From positions 124,001 through 188,000 of the forward strand of contig SVKO01000005.1 of assembly GCA_015068455.1 (NCBI GenBank): a stretch of DNA of 64,000 bases, given 5' to 3'. This DNA comes from Oscillospiraceae bacterium. Lineage in GTDB: Bacteria; Bacillota; Clostridia; Oscillospirales; Oscillospiraceae. The notes below the pieces were generated by a model. The model was not told the origin of the DNA, made no database searches, and was given only the letters and a program-made list of their open reading frames with translations. Shown here piece by piece: positions 43,031 to 53,395 of the stretch (position 1 is its first letter; every line of letters starts with the position of its first letter). The position numbers and the translations under genes were made by a program.

Positions 43031-43766
43031 TTTTCAGGGGCTTCCAGCGCAGATAGTCCCCCGCCGCCAGGGAGTATCCGACGCCGTTCATCTCGCCCAG
43101 GACACTCAGACGGAATTTGCTCTGACCGTGCAGATGGGCATAGATCACCCGCTCAGCGCCGTATTCCTCCGCCATGCGGGTGAAGCCGCTGTCGCGCTCG
43201 AGAAGATTCGTGGGCGGAAAATGCAGGAACATGATGAATTTTTGATATCCGTCCGCCTTTGCCGCTTCAAAGGATTCCCGCAGGCGGTCCAGCTCCCGCG
43301 CCACGATCCTTTTGGCATGCTCCGCCTTCTCCTCATCCCAGCCGATGACCTGACGGTAGGCGTTGAGATAGTAAGGCCCTTCGTAACAGAAGCCCTTGGT
43401 GCCCACCAGGGCATAGTCGCGATAGGGATAGTAATTGCCCTGCAGGAAGGCCAGCCGCCCGGCATAACGCTCGTTCAGTCTGGCGGTCTGGTTTGCTGGC
43501 CAGAAGGCGTCGTGATTGCCCCGCAGGAGGATCTTCCGCCCGGGCAGATCCGCGATATATTCCAGGTCCTGCGCGCTCTCGGTCAGGTTCTTTCCCCAAC
43601 TGTGATCGCCCAGAAGCACCAGCGTGTCCTCCGGGCGGATCATTTTTGCGCAGTGCTTCTTCAGCTTCTTTTCATGTTCCCGCCAGAGCCGGTCAGTCAG
43701 CTGGTTTTTGGCCTTTGGCTCCGACTGAAAATGAAGATGCAGATCGCCGATGGCAAATAGACTCAT
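43020..43766 (-). CDS. Calcineurin-like metallophosphoesterase
   Basis: The 248-residue protein has the dimetal ligand set: GDLHLHF (residues 7-13), LLGDHSWG (GD, normally GDxxD), LRGNHDAFW (GNHD), the MFLHFPP histidine and YAHLHGQ (GHxH equivalent). It is a cytosolic phosphoesterase of unknown substrate, similar to UDP-sugar or nucleotide phosphatases. The H in GDHSWGK where Asp is usual is a small deviation seen in this subgroup. It is convergent with the glycosylase gene. Confidence 0.88.
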   Translation of the reverse strand: MSLFAIGDLHLHFQSEPKAKNQLTDRLWREHEKKLKKHCAKMIRPEDTLVLLGDHSWGKNLTESAQDLEYIADLPGRKILLRGNHDAFWPANQTARLNERYAGRLAFLQGNYYPYRDYALVGTKGFCYEGPYYLNAYRQVIGWDEEKAEHAKRIVARELDRLRESFEAAKADGYQKFIMFLHFPPTNLLERDSGFTRMAEEYGAERVIYAHLHGQSKFRLSVLGEMNGVGYSLAAGDYLRWKPLKIMD

Positions 43767-43777
43767 AGTATCTCCTT

Positions 43778-43808
43778 AAAACGCCGCAGCGGATCGCTGC
43801 GGCGTTTT
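43778..43808. terminator. Terminator between LUD gene and phosphoesterase gene
   Basis: Fourteen-bp perfect arms (AAAACGCCGCAGCG and complement, 3-base loop) give T-runs in both directions. Confidence 0.88.
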
Positions 43809-43811
43809 TGT

Positions 43812-44441
43812 TCAGAATCCGAGATTGTCGTTCACCAGGATCACATGGATCCTGTCCGGGTGCCGCGAGAACCGGGTGATGAGGAACTGGCAGCAAATCG
43901 AATCCGGCGATTTGCAGTCGGCGCATTTTCCAGTGCGCGTGCAGGGCGTATCCAGGCCGAAGCGCTGGGCATTGATGGGCGCCGCCACGTTTCTTGCGCG
44001 CTTCATGGCCCCGTCCACATCGCCGCAGACCTTGTTCATGCCCACGATAAACACGACCTTCCGCGGCCCCTGGGCGATGGCGGACACACGGTTGGCATTG
44101 CCGTCGATGTTGATCAAAACGCCGTCGTCGGTCATTGCATTCACGCTGGACAGGAAGACGTCGGCGTCATAGGCGGCCAGCATGGCCGCGCGCTTGTCTT
44201 CGTATTCGTCGCGGTCGATGAAGTTGTAGTTCCCCGCCTTGAGCGCATCCACCAGGCCGATCTCGTGGGCGCTCATGGCCCCGCCCATGGTGACGGAGCT
44301 TCCCTCAGGGATCAGCGCCAGAGCCTGCGCAAGCGCGGAATCCCGGTCGGCGCAATAATAGCCGTTCATGTTTCGGCTTTTGAGGCCGGCGATGACCCGC
44401 TTGGCCAGGAGCTCGTTCCGTTTGAAAATGTTCTGATTCAT
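43812..44441 (-). CDS. LUD domain protein (LutC/YkgG-like)
   Basis: I choose the ATG at 44441 (MNQNIFKRNELLAK) with AAAGGAGG upstream. The 209-residue protein has the LUD fold with SSVTMGGAMSAHEIGLVDAL and VGMNKVCGDVDGAMKRARNVAAP. A C-terminal cysteine group (CTRTGKCADCKSPDSICC) could bind an Fe-S cluster or zinc. Related proteins take part in lactate oxidation, but there is no lutA or lutB beside it, so the function is open. It has its own promoter. Confidence 0.85.
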   Translation of the reverse strand: MNQNIFKRNELLAKRVIAGLKSRNMNGYYCADRDSALAQALALIPEGSSVTMGGAMSAHEIGLVDALKAGNYNFIDRDEYEDKRAAMLAAYDADVFLSSVNAMTDDGVLINIDGNANRVSAIAQGPRKVVFIVGMNKVCGDVDGAMKRARNVAAPINAQRFGLDTPCTRTGKCADCKSPDSICCQFLITRFSRHPDRIHVILVNDNLGF

Positions 44442-44480
44442 GGCAGCCTCCTTTGTCATTTTGCGGTTGTTTTCATCCAT

Positions 44481-44509
44481 ATCATACGGCAAAGCGCCAT
44501 AAAAATCAA
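44481..44509 (-). promoter_or_regulatory. Promoter of LUD gene
   Basis: TTGATT (complement at 44504-44509), 17 bp, TATGAT (complement at 44481-44486). Confidence 0.68.
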
Positions 44510-44518
44510 TAAAAAACG

Positions 44519-44548
44519 TGAAAATGCGCCCCGCTTTCGCAGGGCGCA
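44519..44548 (-). terminator. Terminator of the glycerol/dihydroxyacetone operon
   Basis: TGCGCCC (44525-44531) pairs with GGGCGCA (44542-44548); the minus strand continues ATTTTCACGTTTTTT. It ends the run of genes from glpK to dhaM. Confidence 0.82.
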
Positions 44549-44571
44549 GTTTTCTGAATCGCATGAGAAAA

Positions 44572-44952
44572 TCAGAGCTTGTTCTGATTCCGGACCTCGG
44601 CCAGTTCCTCCATGATCTCGTCGATGGACATCTCCGACTCGGCGCACACGGTGCCGGTGACGGCGCCCTCCACCAGGGGGCAGTCGGCCATGACGATTTT
44701 ACGGCCGTCCATGGCTTCGATGACCATTTCCGTGGTCATGACGGCGCTGCCCATGTCCATAAGGACGATCACGCCGTCGTCGGAATAAACCTCGTCGATG
44801 GCAGCGTAGATCTTCTCGAAACTGGTGCCGAGACTTCCGTCGTCCAAACCGCCGGCAGCCTGGATGGGTACGCTGGCAGCCATCATCCTGGTCAGCTCCA
44901 CAACGCCCTTTGCCAGCGTCTCACAGTGGGAGACGATCACAAATCCGACCAT
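44572..44952 (-). CDS. dhaM: Dihydroxyacetone kinase phosphoryl donor subunit DhaM
   Basis: The start is the ATG at 44952 (MVGFVIVSH) with GAGGAGG upstream. The 126-residue protein is the EIIA-mannose-like domain. The active-site His is in VSHCETLAKGV, GGLDDGSLGTS follows, and VLMDMGSAVMTTEM matches the DhaM fold. Only this first domain is present, so phosphate must come from separate HPr and enzyme I, as in Gram-positive DhaM. It is 10 bases downstream of dhaL. Confidence 0.93.
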   Translation of the reverse strand: MVGFVIVSHCETLAKGVVELTRMMAASVPIQAAGGLDDGSLGTSFEKIYAAIDEVYSDDGVIVLMDMGSAVMTTEMVIEAMDGRKIVMADCPLVEGAVTGTVCAESEMSIDEIMEELAEVRNQNKL

Positions 44953-44962
44953 AGCAGCCTCC

Positions 44963-45586
44963 TCAGATCGCGCCGTCAATCACTTCCAGCATCACTGTGA
45001 AGGAGGTGGCGCCGGGGTCCTGATGACCAATGGAGCGCTCACCGAGATAGCTGGCGCGGCCCTTCGTCGCGATGATGGTCTTGGTGTACTCAATGCCTTC
45101 CTTCGCCGCCGCCAAACCGTCGTCCAGCGCCTTTTTAGCGTCGCCGGATTCAGCAAAGCTCTTTTTCATGGCCTCCGTCGCCGGGACCATCGCATCGAGC
45201 ATGGTCTTCTCACCGGTGGTGGACTTGCCGCGCTGCTGCACGCCCGCGATCGCCGCATCCATGATGGCGAGGAAATCCTCCATGCCGATCTCCATCTTTC
45301 CCGCCATGACCTTGCCGGCCTGCATGAACGCCGTGCCGTACAGGGGGCCGGACGCGCCGCCCACCGTGGATACCAGAGCCATGCCGACGGTCTTGAGGAT
45401 CGTGCCGATATCCTTGCCCTCCATCATGGGCTGTTTTGCCTTGACCGCGTCGAAACCGCGCGCCATATTGATGCCGTGGTCGCCGTCGCCGATCACGTTG
45501 TCAAGCTCGGTCAGAAAGAGCTTTTCTTCTTCGATTTTTTCTCCGATCTCAAGCAGAATGCTCAGAACCTTATCATTACTAACCAT
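44963..45586 (-). CDS. dhaL: Dihydroxyacetone kinase ADP-binding subunit DhaL
   Basis: The 207-residue protein starts at ATG 45586 with AAGGAG upstream. It has the DhaL signature GDGDHGINMARGFDAV (about residues 31-46, Mg/ADP aspartates), TVGGASGPLYGTAFM and a late SYLGERSIGHQDPGATSF. ADP stays bound and is rephosphorylated by DhaM. It is encoded between dhaK and dhaM. Confidence 0.95.
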   Translation of the reverse strand: MVSNDKVLSILLEIGEKIEEEKLFLTELDNVIGDGDHGINMARGFDAVKAKQPMMEGKDIGTILKTVGMALVSTVGGASGPLYGTAFMQAGKVMAGKMEIGMEDFLAIMDAAIAGVQQRGKSTTGEKTMLDAMVPATEAMKKSFAESGDAKKALDDGLAAAKEGIEYTKTIIATKGRASYLGERSIGHQDPGATSFTVMLEVIDGAI

Positions 45587-45605
45587 GCCGATGCTCCTTA
45601 TATCT

Positions 45606-46595
45606 TTATGCCTTGAATGCGATGGTGTCAGCCTTGGCGTCCAGCAGCTCCTTGAGCTCGTCATCCAGCTTCAGCAGGGTGACGGAGAAGCCCTCCATCT
45701 CCAGGGAGGTCATGAACTCGCCCACGAAGGTCTTGTAGACCTTGATGCCTTTTTCCGCCAGCACGTCGGCCACGTGGTTGTTGACGATGAACAGCTCCAT
45801 GGCGGGAGTCGCGCCGGAGGAGTTGACCATGACGGCCACTTCGCTGCCGCTGAAGTCCAGATCCCCCAGGATCTTGTCCAGGATATGATCGACGATCTCG
45901 TCCACGGGGCGCAGGGGCTCCTTGTGGGTGCCGGGCTCGCCGTGGATGCCGATGCCGACCTCCATCTCGTCCTCACCCAGCTCGAATCCGGGCTTGCCGG
46001 CGGCGGGCACGGTGCAGGGGCGGATGGCAACGCCCATGGTGCGGACATTATCGATGACCTTCTGGGCAGTGGCCTGGACTTCCTCCAAAGAAGCGCCGGT
46101 CTCGGCCTTGGCGCCGGCGATCTTGTGGACGAATACGGTGCCGGCCACGCCGCGGCGGCCGACGGTGTAGAGGGAGCCGTCCACGGCCACGTCGTCATTG
46201 ACGACGACCTTGGCGACCTTGATGTCCTCCATTTCGGCCATCTCGCCGGCCATCTCGAAGTTCATGACATCGCCGGTGTAATTCTTGATGACCATCAGAA
46301 CGCCTGCGTCGGTGGCGATGGCCTTGATGCCTTCATAGACCTGGTCGGGGGTGGGCGAGGTGAACACCGCGCCGGCAACCGCGGCGTCGAGCATGCCTTC
46401 GCCGACGAAGCCGCCGTGGGCGGGCTCATGGCCGGAGCCGCCGCCGGAGATCAATGCGACCTTGCCTTCTTTCTTGTTGGAGCGGACGACGACATTGCCG
46501 CAGTCCAGCTTTTTGACGTACTGGGGATATGCCTTGCACATGCCCATGATCATCTGGTTTTCAACCTGATCGACTGCATTGATAAATTTCTTCAT
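45606..46595 (-). CDS. dhaK: Dihydroxyacetone kinase substrate-binding subunit DhaK
   Basis: The 329-residue protein covalently binds dihydroxyacetone. His56 (GSGHEP), Asp109 (NYTGDV) and His218 (GIHGEPG) fall at exactly the positions of the E. coli catalytic residues. GGFVGEGMLDAAVAGAVF is the conserved loop. It forms the PEP-dependent kinase with DhaL and DhaM, and is preceded by the DUF1667 gene after 39 bases. Confidence 0.96.
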   Translation of the reverse strand: MKKFINAVDQVENQMIMGMCKAYPQYVKKLDCGNVVVRSNKKEGKVALISGGGSGHEPAHGGFVGEGMLDAAVAGAVFTSPTPDQVYEGIKAIATDAGVLMVIKNYTGDVMNFEMAGEMAEMEDIKVAKVVVNDDVAVDGSLYTVGRRGVAGTVFVHKIAGAKAETGASLEEVQATAQKVIDNVRTMGVAIRPCTVPAAGKPGFELGEDEMEVGIGIHGEPGTHKEPLRPVDEIVDHILDKILGDLDFSGSEVAVMVNSSGATPAMELFIVNNHVADVLAEKGIKVYKTFVGEFMTSLEMEGFSVTLLKLDDELKELLDAKADTIAFKA

Positions 46596-46634
46596 GATGC
46601 TCCTCCAATTCGATAAAAATGCAAGAAATATTCG

Positions 46635-47000
46635 TTATTTTACGGTTTTCGTCGCAATCATGTCCACGCCGGTGCCCGCGACGTTGCTGACGACCACGTC
46701 GCCCGTGTGTACGGGGGCCGGGAGCGCCACGCCCTTGAGGGCGGCGACAACGTCGAAGATCTTGCCCTTGGGCACGTCGGACTTGGTCTTGCAGGAGACG
46801 GTGACCGCACCGGATTGGCTGCCGTAAACAAGCACGGAGCTTGTGACGATGCGGGTGGGATTGGTGACCTCCTTGCGGGCGTACTGCTCACCGCGCGGGC
46901 AGGTGTAGCCGGTGATCTCAACGATTTCACCGCCATCCATTGTGACCTGGACGGGGCAGCCGAGAGGACAGTTGATGCAGGTAAGATTGATCTTTTCCAT
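46635..47000 (-). CDS. DUF1667 protein, partner of glycerol-3-phosphate flavoproteins
   Basis: The 121-residue protein has an N-terminal Cys cluster CINCPLGC (residues 8-15) and CPRGEQYA (34-41), four cysteines that could hold an Fe-S cluster. The beta-rich remainder contains VPKGKIFDVVAAL. DUF1667 genes almost always follow the GlpA-like and thioredoxin-reductase-like flavoproteins, and the trio is presumed to form an anaerobic glycerol-3-phosphate dehydrogenase. It starts 2 bases after the flavoprotein gene ends. Confidence 0.9.
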   Translation of the reverse strand: MEKINLTCINCPLGCPVQVTMDGGEIVEITGYTCPRGEQYARKEVTNPTRIVTSSVLVYGSQSGAVTVSCKTKSDVPKGKIFDVVAALKGVALPAPVHTGDVVVSNVAGTGVDMIATKTVK

Positions 47001-47002
47001 CG

Positions 47003-48265
47003 TTACGCCTCCTCGACCTTGATATGAATGGTTTTCAGATCCGGGTGCTTATCCAGCATGTCCCGGGTCAGCTTGATCTCCTCCATCTCGCCGGGCGCCA
47101 TGACCTGGCGGCGGCGCTTGACGACCTCGTCGCCGTCGAGGATCAGCTTCACCCGGCGGTCGCGCATGACGCCGCCCACGCGGAAGCGGATGGTAAGGCT
47201 GTCGCCGACGAACTTCGGATCGATGGCCACGGGCACGGTGTATCTCGGGCCGCCTTCGAAGGTGATGGGGATCTCATTGCGCGCCTCTTCCCTGCCGCCG
47301 GCTTCCACAAAGGCCACCGCGGCGCGGCCGGCGCTGGCCGCCTCTTCGCTGACGTAGTCCACAAGGTCATGCACATGCAGCACGTTGCCCGCGGCGAACA
47401 CGCCGGGGATCGAGGTCTCCAGGCTCTCATTGACCCGGGGGCCGTTCGTGACGGGGTTGATCTCCACGCCCATGCCGCGGGAAAGCTCATTCTCGGGGAT
47501 CAGGCCGACGGACAGCAGCAGGGTATCGCAGTCATAATGCTCCTCGGTGCCGGGAATGGGCTTGTTTTTGTCGTCGACCCGGGCGATGGTGACGCCGGAG
47601 ACGCGCTCCTTGCCCTCGATGTTGACCACGGTGTGGCTCAGCTTCAGGGGGATGCCGAAGTCATCCAGACACTGGACGATATTTCGCTTCAGGCCGCCGG
47701 AATAGGGCATGAGCTCCGCCACGACCTGAACCTTGGCGCCCTCGAGGGTCATGCGGCGGGCCATGATGAGGCCGATATCGCCGCTGCCCAGAATGACGAC
47801 CTTCCTGCCGGGCATGTAGCCCTCCATATTGACCAGGCGCTGGGCCGTGCCCGCGCTGTAGATGCCCGCCGGACGGAAGCCGGGGATGTTCAGCGCACCG
47901 CGGCTGCGTTCACGGCAGCCCATGGCCAGGACGATGGCGCCCGCCTCGATGGTGAACAGGCCGTCGATCTTGTTCATGGCGGTGATGACCTTGTCCCCGC
48001 TGATTGCCAGGACCATGGTCAGCAATTTATACTCGATGCCGCGTTCGATCACCTGATCGATGAACCGTTCGGCATACTCCGGTCCGGTCAGCTCCTCTTT
48101 GAAGGTGTGCAGACCGAAGCCGTTGTGGATGCACTGATTCAGGATGCCGCCGAGCTTGTCGTCACGCTCCAGAATCAGGATGCTCCGGGAACCGGCGTCG
48201 TATGCGGCAACCGCCGCAGCCAGACCGGCGGGGCCGCCGCCGATAATGACAATATCATATTTCAT
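47003..48265 (-). CDS. FAD/NAD(P)-dependent oxidoreductase of the glycerol operon
   Basis: The 420-residue flavoprotein has the FAD Rossmann motif IIGGGPAGLAAAVAAYDAG (residues 6-24) and the NAD(P) motif VVILGSGDIGLIMARRM (about 155-171). The second FAD block GVFAAGNVLHVHDLVDYV is also present. It resembles the GlpB/NADH-linked half of anaerobic glycerol-3-phosphate dehydrogenases in Clostridia and likely passes electrons between the GlpA-like protein and a pyridine nucleotide or ferredoxin. It is followed directly by the DUF1667 gene. Confidence 0.88.
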   Translation of the reverse strand: MKYDIVIIGGGPAGLAAAVAAYDAGSRSILILERDDKLGGILNQCIHNGFGLHTFKEELTGPEYAERFIDQVIERGIEYKLLTMVLAISGDKVITAMNKIDGLFTIEAGAIVLAMGCRERSRGALNIPGFRPAGIYSAGTAQRLVNMEGYMPGRKVVILGSGDIGLIMARRMTLEGAKVQVVAELMPYSGGLKRNIVQCLDDFGIPLKLSHTVVNIEGKERVSGVTIARVDDKNKPIPGTEEHYDCDTLLLSVGLIPENELSRGMGVEINPVTNGPRVNESLETSIPGVFAAGNVLHVHDLVDYVSEEAASAGRAAVAFVEAGGREEARNEIPITFEGGPRYTVPVAIDPKFVGDSLTIRFRVGGVMRDRRVKLILDGDEVVKRRRQVMAPGEMEEIKLTRDMLDKHPDLKTIHIKVEEA

Positions 48266-48277
48266 GGCAGCTACCTC

Positions 48278-49714
48278 CTAAATCCGGTCTTTCAGACGTC
48301 CGGTGATGAGCTTGGAGTCGCCGCCGGACTTGGTGATTTCGCTCTGATCCACGCCGAGCTCTCTGGCCAGGATCTCCATCACTCTCGGGCTGCAGAAGCC
48401 CGCCTGGCAGCGGCCCATACCGGCGCGGGTGCGGCGCTTGACGCCGTCGAGGCTCTTTGCGCCCAGGGGGCGGCGGATGGCGTCGATGATCTCGCCCTCG
48501 GTGACGGTCTCGCAGCGGCAGATGACCTGTGCATAGGTGGGATCGCGCCTGATGAGCTCGTCATATTCCTCGGGTGACAGGGTCTTGGGATCAAGGATGC
48601 CCTTGCGTGTGGGGATAAAGTCGGGATTGGGCTCCAGGCCCATCAGATCCCGCAGAAGATCCGAGATCGCCACGCCGATGGCCGGCGCGGAGGTGAGGCC
48701 CGGGGACTCGATGCCGGCGCAATCGATGAACTGCGGCGCGTCCTCCACCTCGCCCAGGACGAACTCATGGTGATCCTCATGGGCGCGCAGGCCGGCGAAG
48801 CTGGTGATGACCTGGCGGATGGGCAGGCCGTCCACCGTTGTGCCCGCCTTGGAGATCAGATCGTCCAGGCCGGCGGCGGTGGTGTTGACACCCTCGCGAT
48901 CCTCAATGTCGATGGCGGTGGGGCCGACGATGGTGTTGCCGTGGACGGTGGGGCTGACCAGGACGCCCTTGCCCAGCTTGCCGGGCAGCTGGAAAATGGT
49001 ATGCTTGACAAAGTCGCCGGTGGTGCGGTCGAGCAGGCAGTAGTCGCCGCGGCGCGGGGTGATATGGATCTTTTTCGCGCTGACCATGTTGTGGAACACG
49101 TCGGAATACAGGCCCGCGGCGTTGACCACATAGCGCGTATCGAGGATGCCGTTGTTGGTCTGTACGGCCCAGCCGTTTTCATTGCGGCTCAGGCCCTTGA
49201 CCTCGGTATTGAATTTGAATTCTACGCCGTTGGCGTTGGCGTTTTCCGCCAGGGCGATGGTGTAACCAAAGGGGCAGACGATGCCGCCGGTGGGCGCCCA
49301 GAGGGCCGCCACAGCCTCGGAAGAGACGTTGGGCTCCAGCTCATGCAGACGCTTGGAATCGACGATCTCCAGCTGCTCCACGCCGTTCGCCACGCCGTTC
49401 TCATAGAGCTTCTGCAGACGGGGCAGATCATCCTCGCTCATGCAAACGACCAGACTGCCGTTCTGAATGAAAGCGAAATCCAGATCCTTCGCCAGCTGGG
49501 GCATCATCAGGTTGCCCTGAAGATTCATTTTCGCCATCAGCGTGCCGTGCTCTGCGTCAAAGCCGGCATGGACAATGGCGCTGTTGGCCTTGGAGGTGCC
49601 GCAGCACACGTCCTCGCAGCGCTCCACTACGCAGACCTTGGCCTTGTAGCGGGACAGGAAGCGGGCAACGGCGCAGCCGGTCACACCGGCGCCGATGATG
49701 ATGATGTCATACAC
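48278..49714 (-). CDS. Glycerol-3-phosphate dehydrogenase-like flavoprotein (GlpA-like)
   Basis: The start is the GTG at 49712-49714, which has TTAGGAGG nine bases upstream; no ATG fits. The 478-residue protein has the DAO fold with IIIGAGVTGCAVARFLSRY, NSAIVHAGF and PRRGDYCLLDRTTGD. A C-terminal BFD-like [2Fe-2S] domain has CRCETVTEGEI, then GMGRCQAGFC. It should oxidise glycerol 3-phosphate to dihydroxyacetone phosphate. It is the first of the three redox genes after glpF. Confidence 0.9.
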   Translation of the reverse strand: MYDIIIIGAGVTGCAVARFLSRYKAKVCVVERCEDVCCGTSKANSAIVHAGFDAEHGTLMAKMNLQGNLMMPQLAKDLDFAFIQNGSLVVCMSEDDLPRLQKLYENGVANGVEQLEIVDSKRLHELEPNVSSEAVAALWAPTGGIVCPFGYTIALAENANANGVEFKFNTEVKGLSRNENGWAVQTNNGILDTRYVVNAAGLYSDVFHNMVSAKKIHITPRRGDYCLLDRTTGDFVKHTIFQLPGKLGKGVLVSPTVHGNTIVGPTAIDIEDREGVNTTAAGLDDLISKAGTTVDGLPIRQVITSFAGLRAHEDHHEFVLGEVEDAPQFIDCAGIESPGLTSAPAIGVAISDLLRDLMGLEPNPDFIPTRKGILDPKTLSPEEYDELIRRDPTYAQVICRCETVTEGEIIDAIRRPLGAKSLDGVKRRTRAGMGRCQAGFCSPRVMEILARELGVDQSEITKSGGDSKLITGRLKDRI

Positions 49715-49750
49715 GTAAATGTGCCTCCTAACATGTTTGTCCAATGAAAG

Positions 49751-49797
49751 GCCGGGCAGCCTTTCATACCCCGTTGATCAGGGCCGGGCTGCCCGGC
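49751..49797 (-). terminator. Hairpin between glpF and GlpA-like gene
   Basis: GCCGGGCAGCC (49751-49761) pairs with its complement near 49786-49797 around a long loop; the minus-strand tail CTTTCATTGG has only a short U-run. It may be a partial terminator that sets expression of the distal genes. Confidence 0.55.
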
Positions 49798-49826
49798 ACG
49801 TTTGCATAGGACAGAATATGGAACGA

Positions 49827-50540
49827 TTACCAGGGGATGACCTTGAACAGCAGCGCAGCGATCGCGCCGCCGATGATCGGGCCGACAATGGGGATCCAGC
49901 CATATGCAAAGTTGCTGGAGCCCTTGCCCTTGATGGGCAGAACCGCATGGGCGCAGCGGGGACCGAAGTCACGGGCGGGGTTGATGGCATAGCCGGTGAG
50001 GCCGCCGAGGGACATACCGATGGACACGATGATGCCGAACACGAGCAGCTTCTCAACGCCGGAGGCGCAGCCGGCAACATTGCCGATGCCGAGGATGGCG
50101 AACACCAGGACGAAGGTGCCGACAATCTCAGAGAGCAGGTTCAGGAAGACATTGGGAACGGACGGGCCGGTGGAGAAGACGCCCAGCTTGGTGCCGGGAT
50201 CCTCGGTGGCGTCGAACTGGCCCTTGTACAGGATGTACACAAGGCAGGCGCCGATAAATGCGCCGAAGAACTGGGCAATGATGTAGGGGATCACGTCGGA
50301 GCCGGGCGTGTTGCCCATGATCCACATGGCAATGGTGACAGCGGGGTTGAAGTGGGCGCCGGAGCCTGCGCCGAAAATGAAGGCAGGAACCAGAACCGCA
50401 AGGCCCCAGGCAATGGTGATCTGGACCGGGCCGCCGCCCTTCATGCCGGACTTATCCAGGGTAACGTTGGCAACGACGCCGTCGCCGAGCAGGATCAGCA
50501 TCATGGTACCGAGAAACTCACAAATTAATTTTGTCCACAT
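49827..50540 (-). CDS. glpF: Glycerol facilitator (MIP family)
   Basis: The 237-residue channel has six membrane helices and the two half-helix motifs HFNPAVTIA (about residues 64-72) and INPARDFGPR (about 190-199). The Asp after the second NPA and the Gly/Phe-rich filter indicate a glyceroporin rather than a water channel. AAAGGAGG precedes the start. It follows glpK by 71 bases. Confidence 0.95.
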   Translation of the reverse strand: MWTKLICEFLGTMMLILLGDGVVANVTLDKSGMKGGGPVQITIAWGLAVLVPAFIFGAGSGAHFNPAVTIAMWIMGNTPGSDVIPYIIAQFFGAFIGACLVYILYKGQFDATEDPGTKLGVFSTGPSVPNVFLNLLSEIVGTFVLVFAILGIGNVAGCASGVEKLLVFGIIVSIGMSLGGLTGYAINPARDFGPRCAHAVLPIKGKGSSNFAYGWIPIVGPIIGGAIAALLFKVIPW

Positions 50541-50611
50541 AATTGTTTTCCTCCTTTAATACCTTTCCTCAACTTTTCTCTATTGTAAAACCTTGTGGTT
50601 TTTACGACAAA

Positions 50612-52111
<1,500 letters not shown>

Positions 52112-52223
52112 GAAATGATCCTCCTTTTTGCTCCAAATTGTATTTCCATATCCGTGATTTTCGGGTACACTTCCTGCATACCCTCGCACATAATTAGGAT
52201 AACAGGATTCCTGCATTTTGTCA

Positions 52224-52297
52224 TTAGACAACTTGTCCTTAATGTCAAAATCACCAATATCAACATATTATAGAATAATAATTTGTGCATTATGCAC
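52224..52297 (-). promoter_or_regulatory. glpK control region with operator-like inverted repeats
   Basis: The 566-bp gap between glpK and the TetR gene has an AT-rich glpK side with a near-perfect inverted repeat. TGTCATTAGACAA (52219-52231) and TTGTCCTTAATGTCA (52233-52247) surround one base. A second palindrome is GTGCATTATGCAC (52285-52297). A fair promoter, TGACA, 17 bp, TATCCT (minus), lies across the first repeat. The 10-mer TAATGTCAAA (52240-52249) recurs at the TetR gene promoter. Positions 52300-52560 show no gene. Confidence 0.6.
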
Positions 52298-52568
52298 TAT
52301 TTTGGAAATAGATGTCGTATATTTGAATCTTTCATTTCGTTTTCAAATCTTTTCAAGCGGAAAGCCGCCGCCGCTCGCCTGTCATTATGGAAATAGTGCA
52401 CAAAAAAGCCTGCCTCCACAGGGCAAAATGCCGGATCAGAAAAGCGAATCCGCTTTTGCTTCCGGGATTCTGCCGCGCTGCTCTTTTTCAGCGCGAAACG
52501 ATCCGCGGCACCGGGGCGCAAATAATGACAACAGCGGCGCCGAACCGGATCACAGACCAATTTGAATA

Positions 52569-52603
52569 TTGCATTATTCTGACAAACATGATATAATGTC
52601 AAA
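52569..52603 (+). promoter_or_regulatory. Promoter of TetR regulator with shared operator half-site
   Basis: TTGCAT (52569-52574), 17 bp, TATAAT (52592-52597). TGACA at 52581-52585 and TGTCA at 52597-52601 form an inverted pair over the -10, and TAATGTCAAA (52594-52603) matches the glpK side. Confidence 0.7.
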
Positions 52604-52677
52604 TAACGATCCGAGACGCCGAGGCAGTATTTGGGGCACGTCGATATCCCCCACCGATCCAGGAAGGAATATCTAAT

Positions 52678-53199
52678 ATGTCATTTGATACCAAAGAACG
52701 CATCGCTGTTACTGTTCTGAGCATGATCCGTCAGCAGCCCATCAGCAAAATCACCGTGCAGCAGATCATGGCCCGGACCAATATGAAGCGGCAGAGCTTC
52801 TACTACCATTTTAAAGATATCTACGACGTCCTGGACTGGAGCGTCCGGCGGTATTTCTGCGTGCCCTTTTCCTATCGTCCGGAGCAAACCTTCGACGCAT
52901 GGTGCGAGCAGACCCTCACCTATCTTTCAGACAACCAGAATTATTCCCGCAAGGTCGCCCTTGCCCTTGGCGAAGAGCGCATCTGCAATCTCTTTTTCCC
53001 CGTGATCCTGCCCCAGGTCAACCGGCTTTTGTTCCAGAGCAGCGACCCGGCGCTCGACGAAGAGCAGATCATTGCCAGAGACATCGTGACACGGGTGATC
53101 ATGAGCGCTTTTTATCAGATCGTCACCGATCACACGAAGATCCGGGTGGATGCACACATGCGCAGCGTCCATGCCCTGCTCAAAGTTCTGGTGAAATGA
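52678..53199 (+). CDS. TetR-family regulator, DhaS-like
   Basis: The 173-residue protein has a TetR-type N-terminal HTH: KERIAVTVLSMIRQQPISKI, then TVQQIMARTNMKRQSFYYHF (about residues 25-50). The C-terminal helices resemble the DhaS/TetR_C_8 ligand domain, with WSVRRYF and ARDIVTRVIMSAFYQIV. In Lactococcus DhaS, with DhaQ, activates dhaKLM. The gene faces glpK and the dha genes across 566 bp, so it is the likely regulator of the glycerol/dihydroxyacetone operon, sensing either substrate. Confidence 0.87.
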   Translation: MSFDTKERIAVTVLSMIRQQPISKITVQQIMARTNMKRQSFYYHFKDIYDVLDWSVRRYFCVPFSYRPEQTFDAWCEQTLTYLSDNQNYSRKVALALGEERICNLFFPVILPQVNRLLFQSSDPALDEEQIIARDIVTRVIMSAFYQIVTDHTKIRVDAHMRSVHALLKVLVK

Positions 53200-53255
53200 C
53201 CGTTCCGGTTTTTTTACGGTTCTTTCCGAATATTTTTCCATTTTCTGCTTTGCTA

Positions 53256-53284
53256 TTGTTATCTTCCGCACTCTATATTATTAT
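53256..53284 (+). promoter_or_regulatory. Possible promoter upstream of GH67 gene
   Basis: TTGTTA (53256-53261), 17 bp, TATTAT (53279-53284). A terminator lies between it and the GH67 start, so its target gene is uncertain. Confidence 0.5.
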
Positions 53285-53328
53285 AAAAGGGTACCGGCAT
53301 TCCCGGCGCCTTGCCGCAGCGTCTTTAC

Positions 53329-53364
53329 AGCCCGCCGGACCGCATCATGCGGCGGCGGGCTTTT
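53329..53364 (+). terminator. Terminator between TetR and GH67 genes
   Basis: AGCCCGCCG (53329-53337) and its complement (53353-53361) with an inner CCGCATCATGCGG stem are followed by TTTT. It ends tetR, but only 31 bases separate it from the GH67 start. Confidence 0.8.
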
Positions 53365-53395
53365 GGGAATCAACGCATAAACAGGAGGAAAGAAA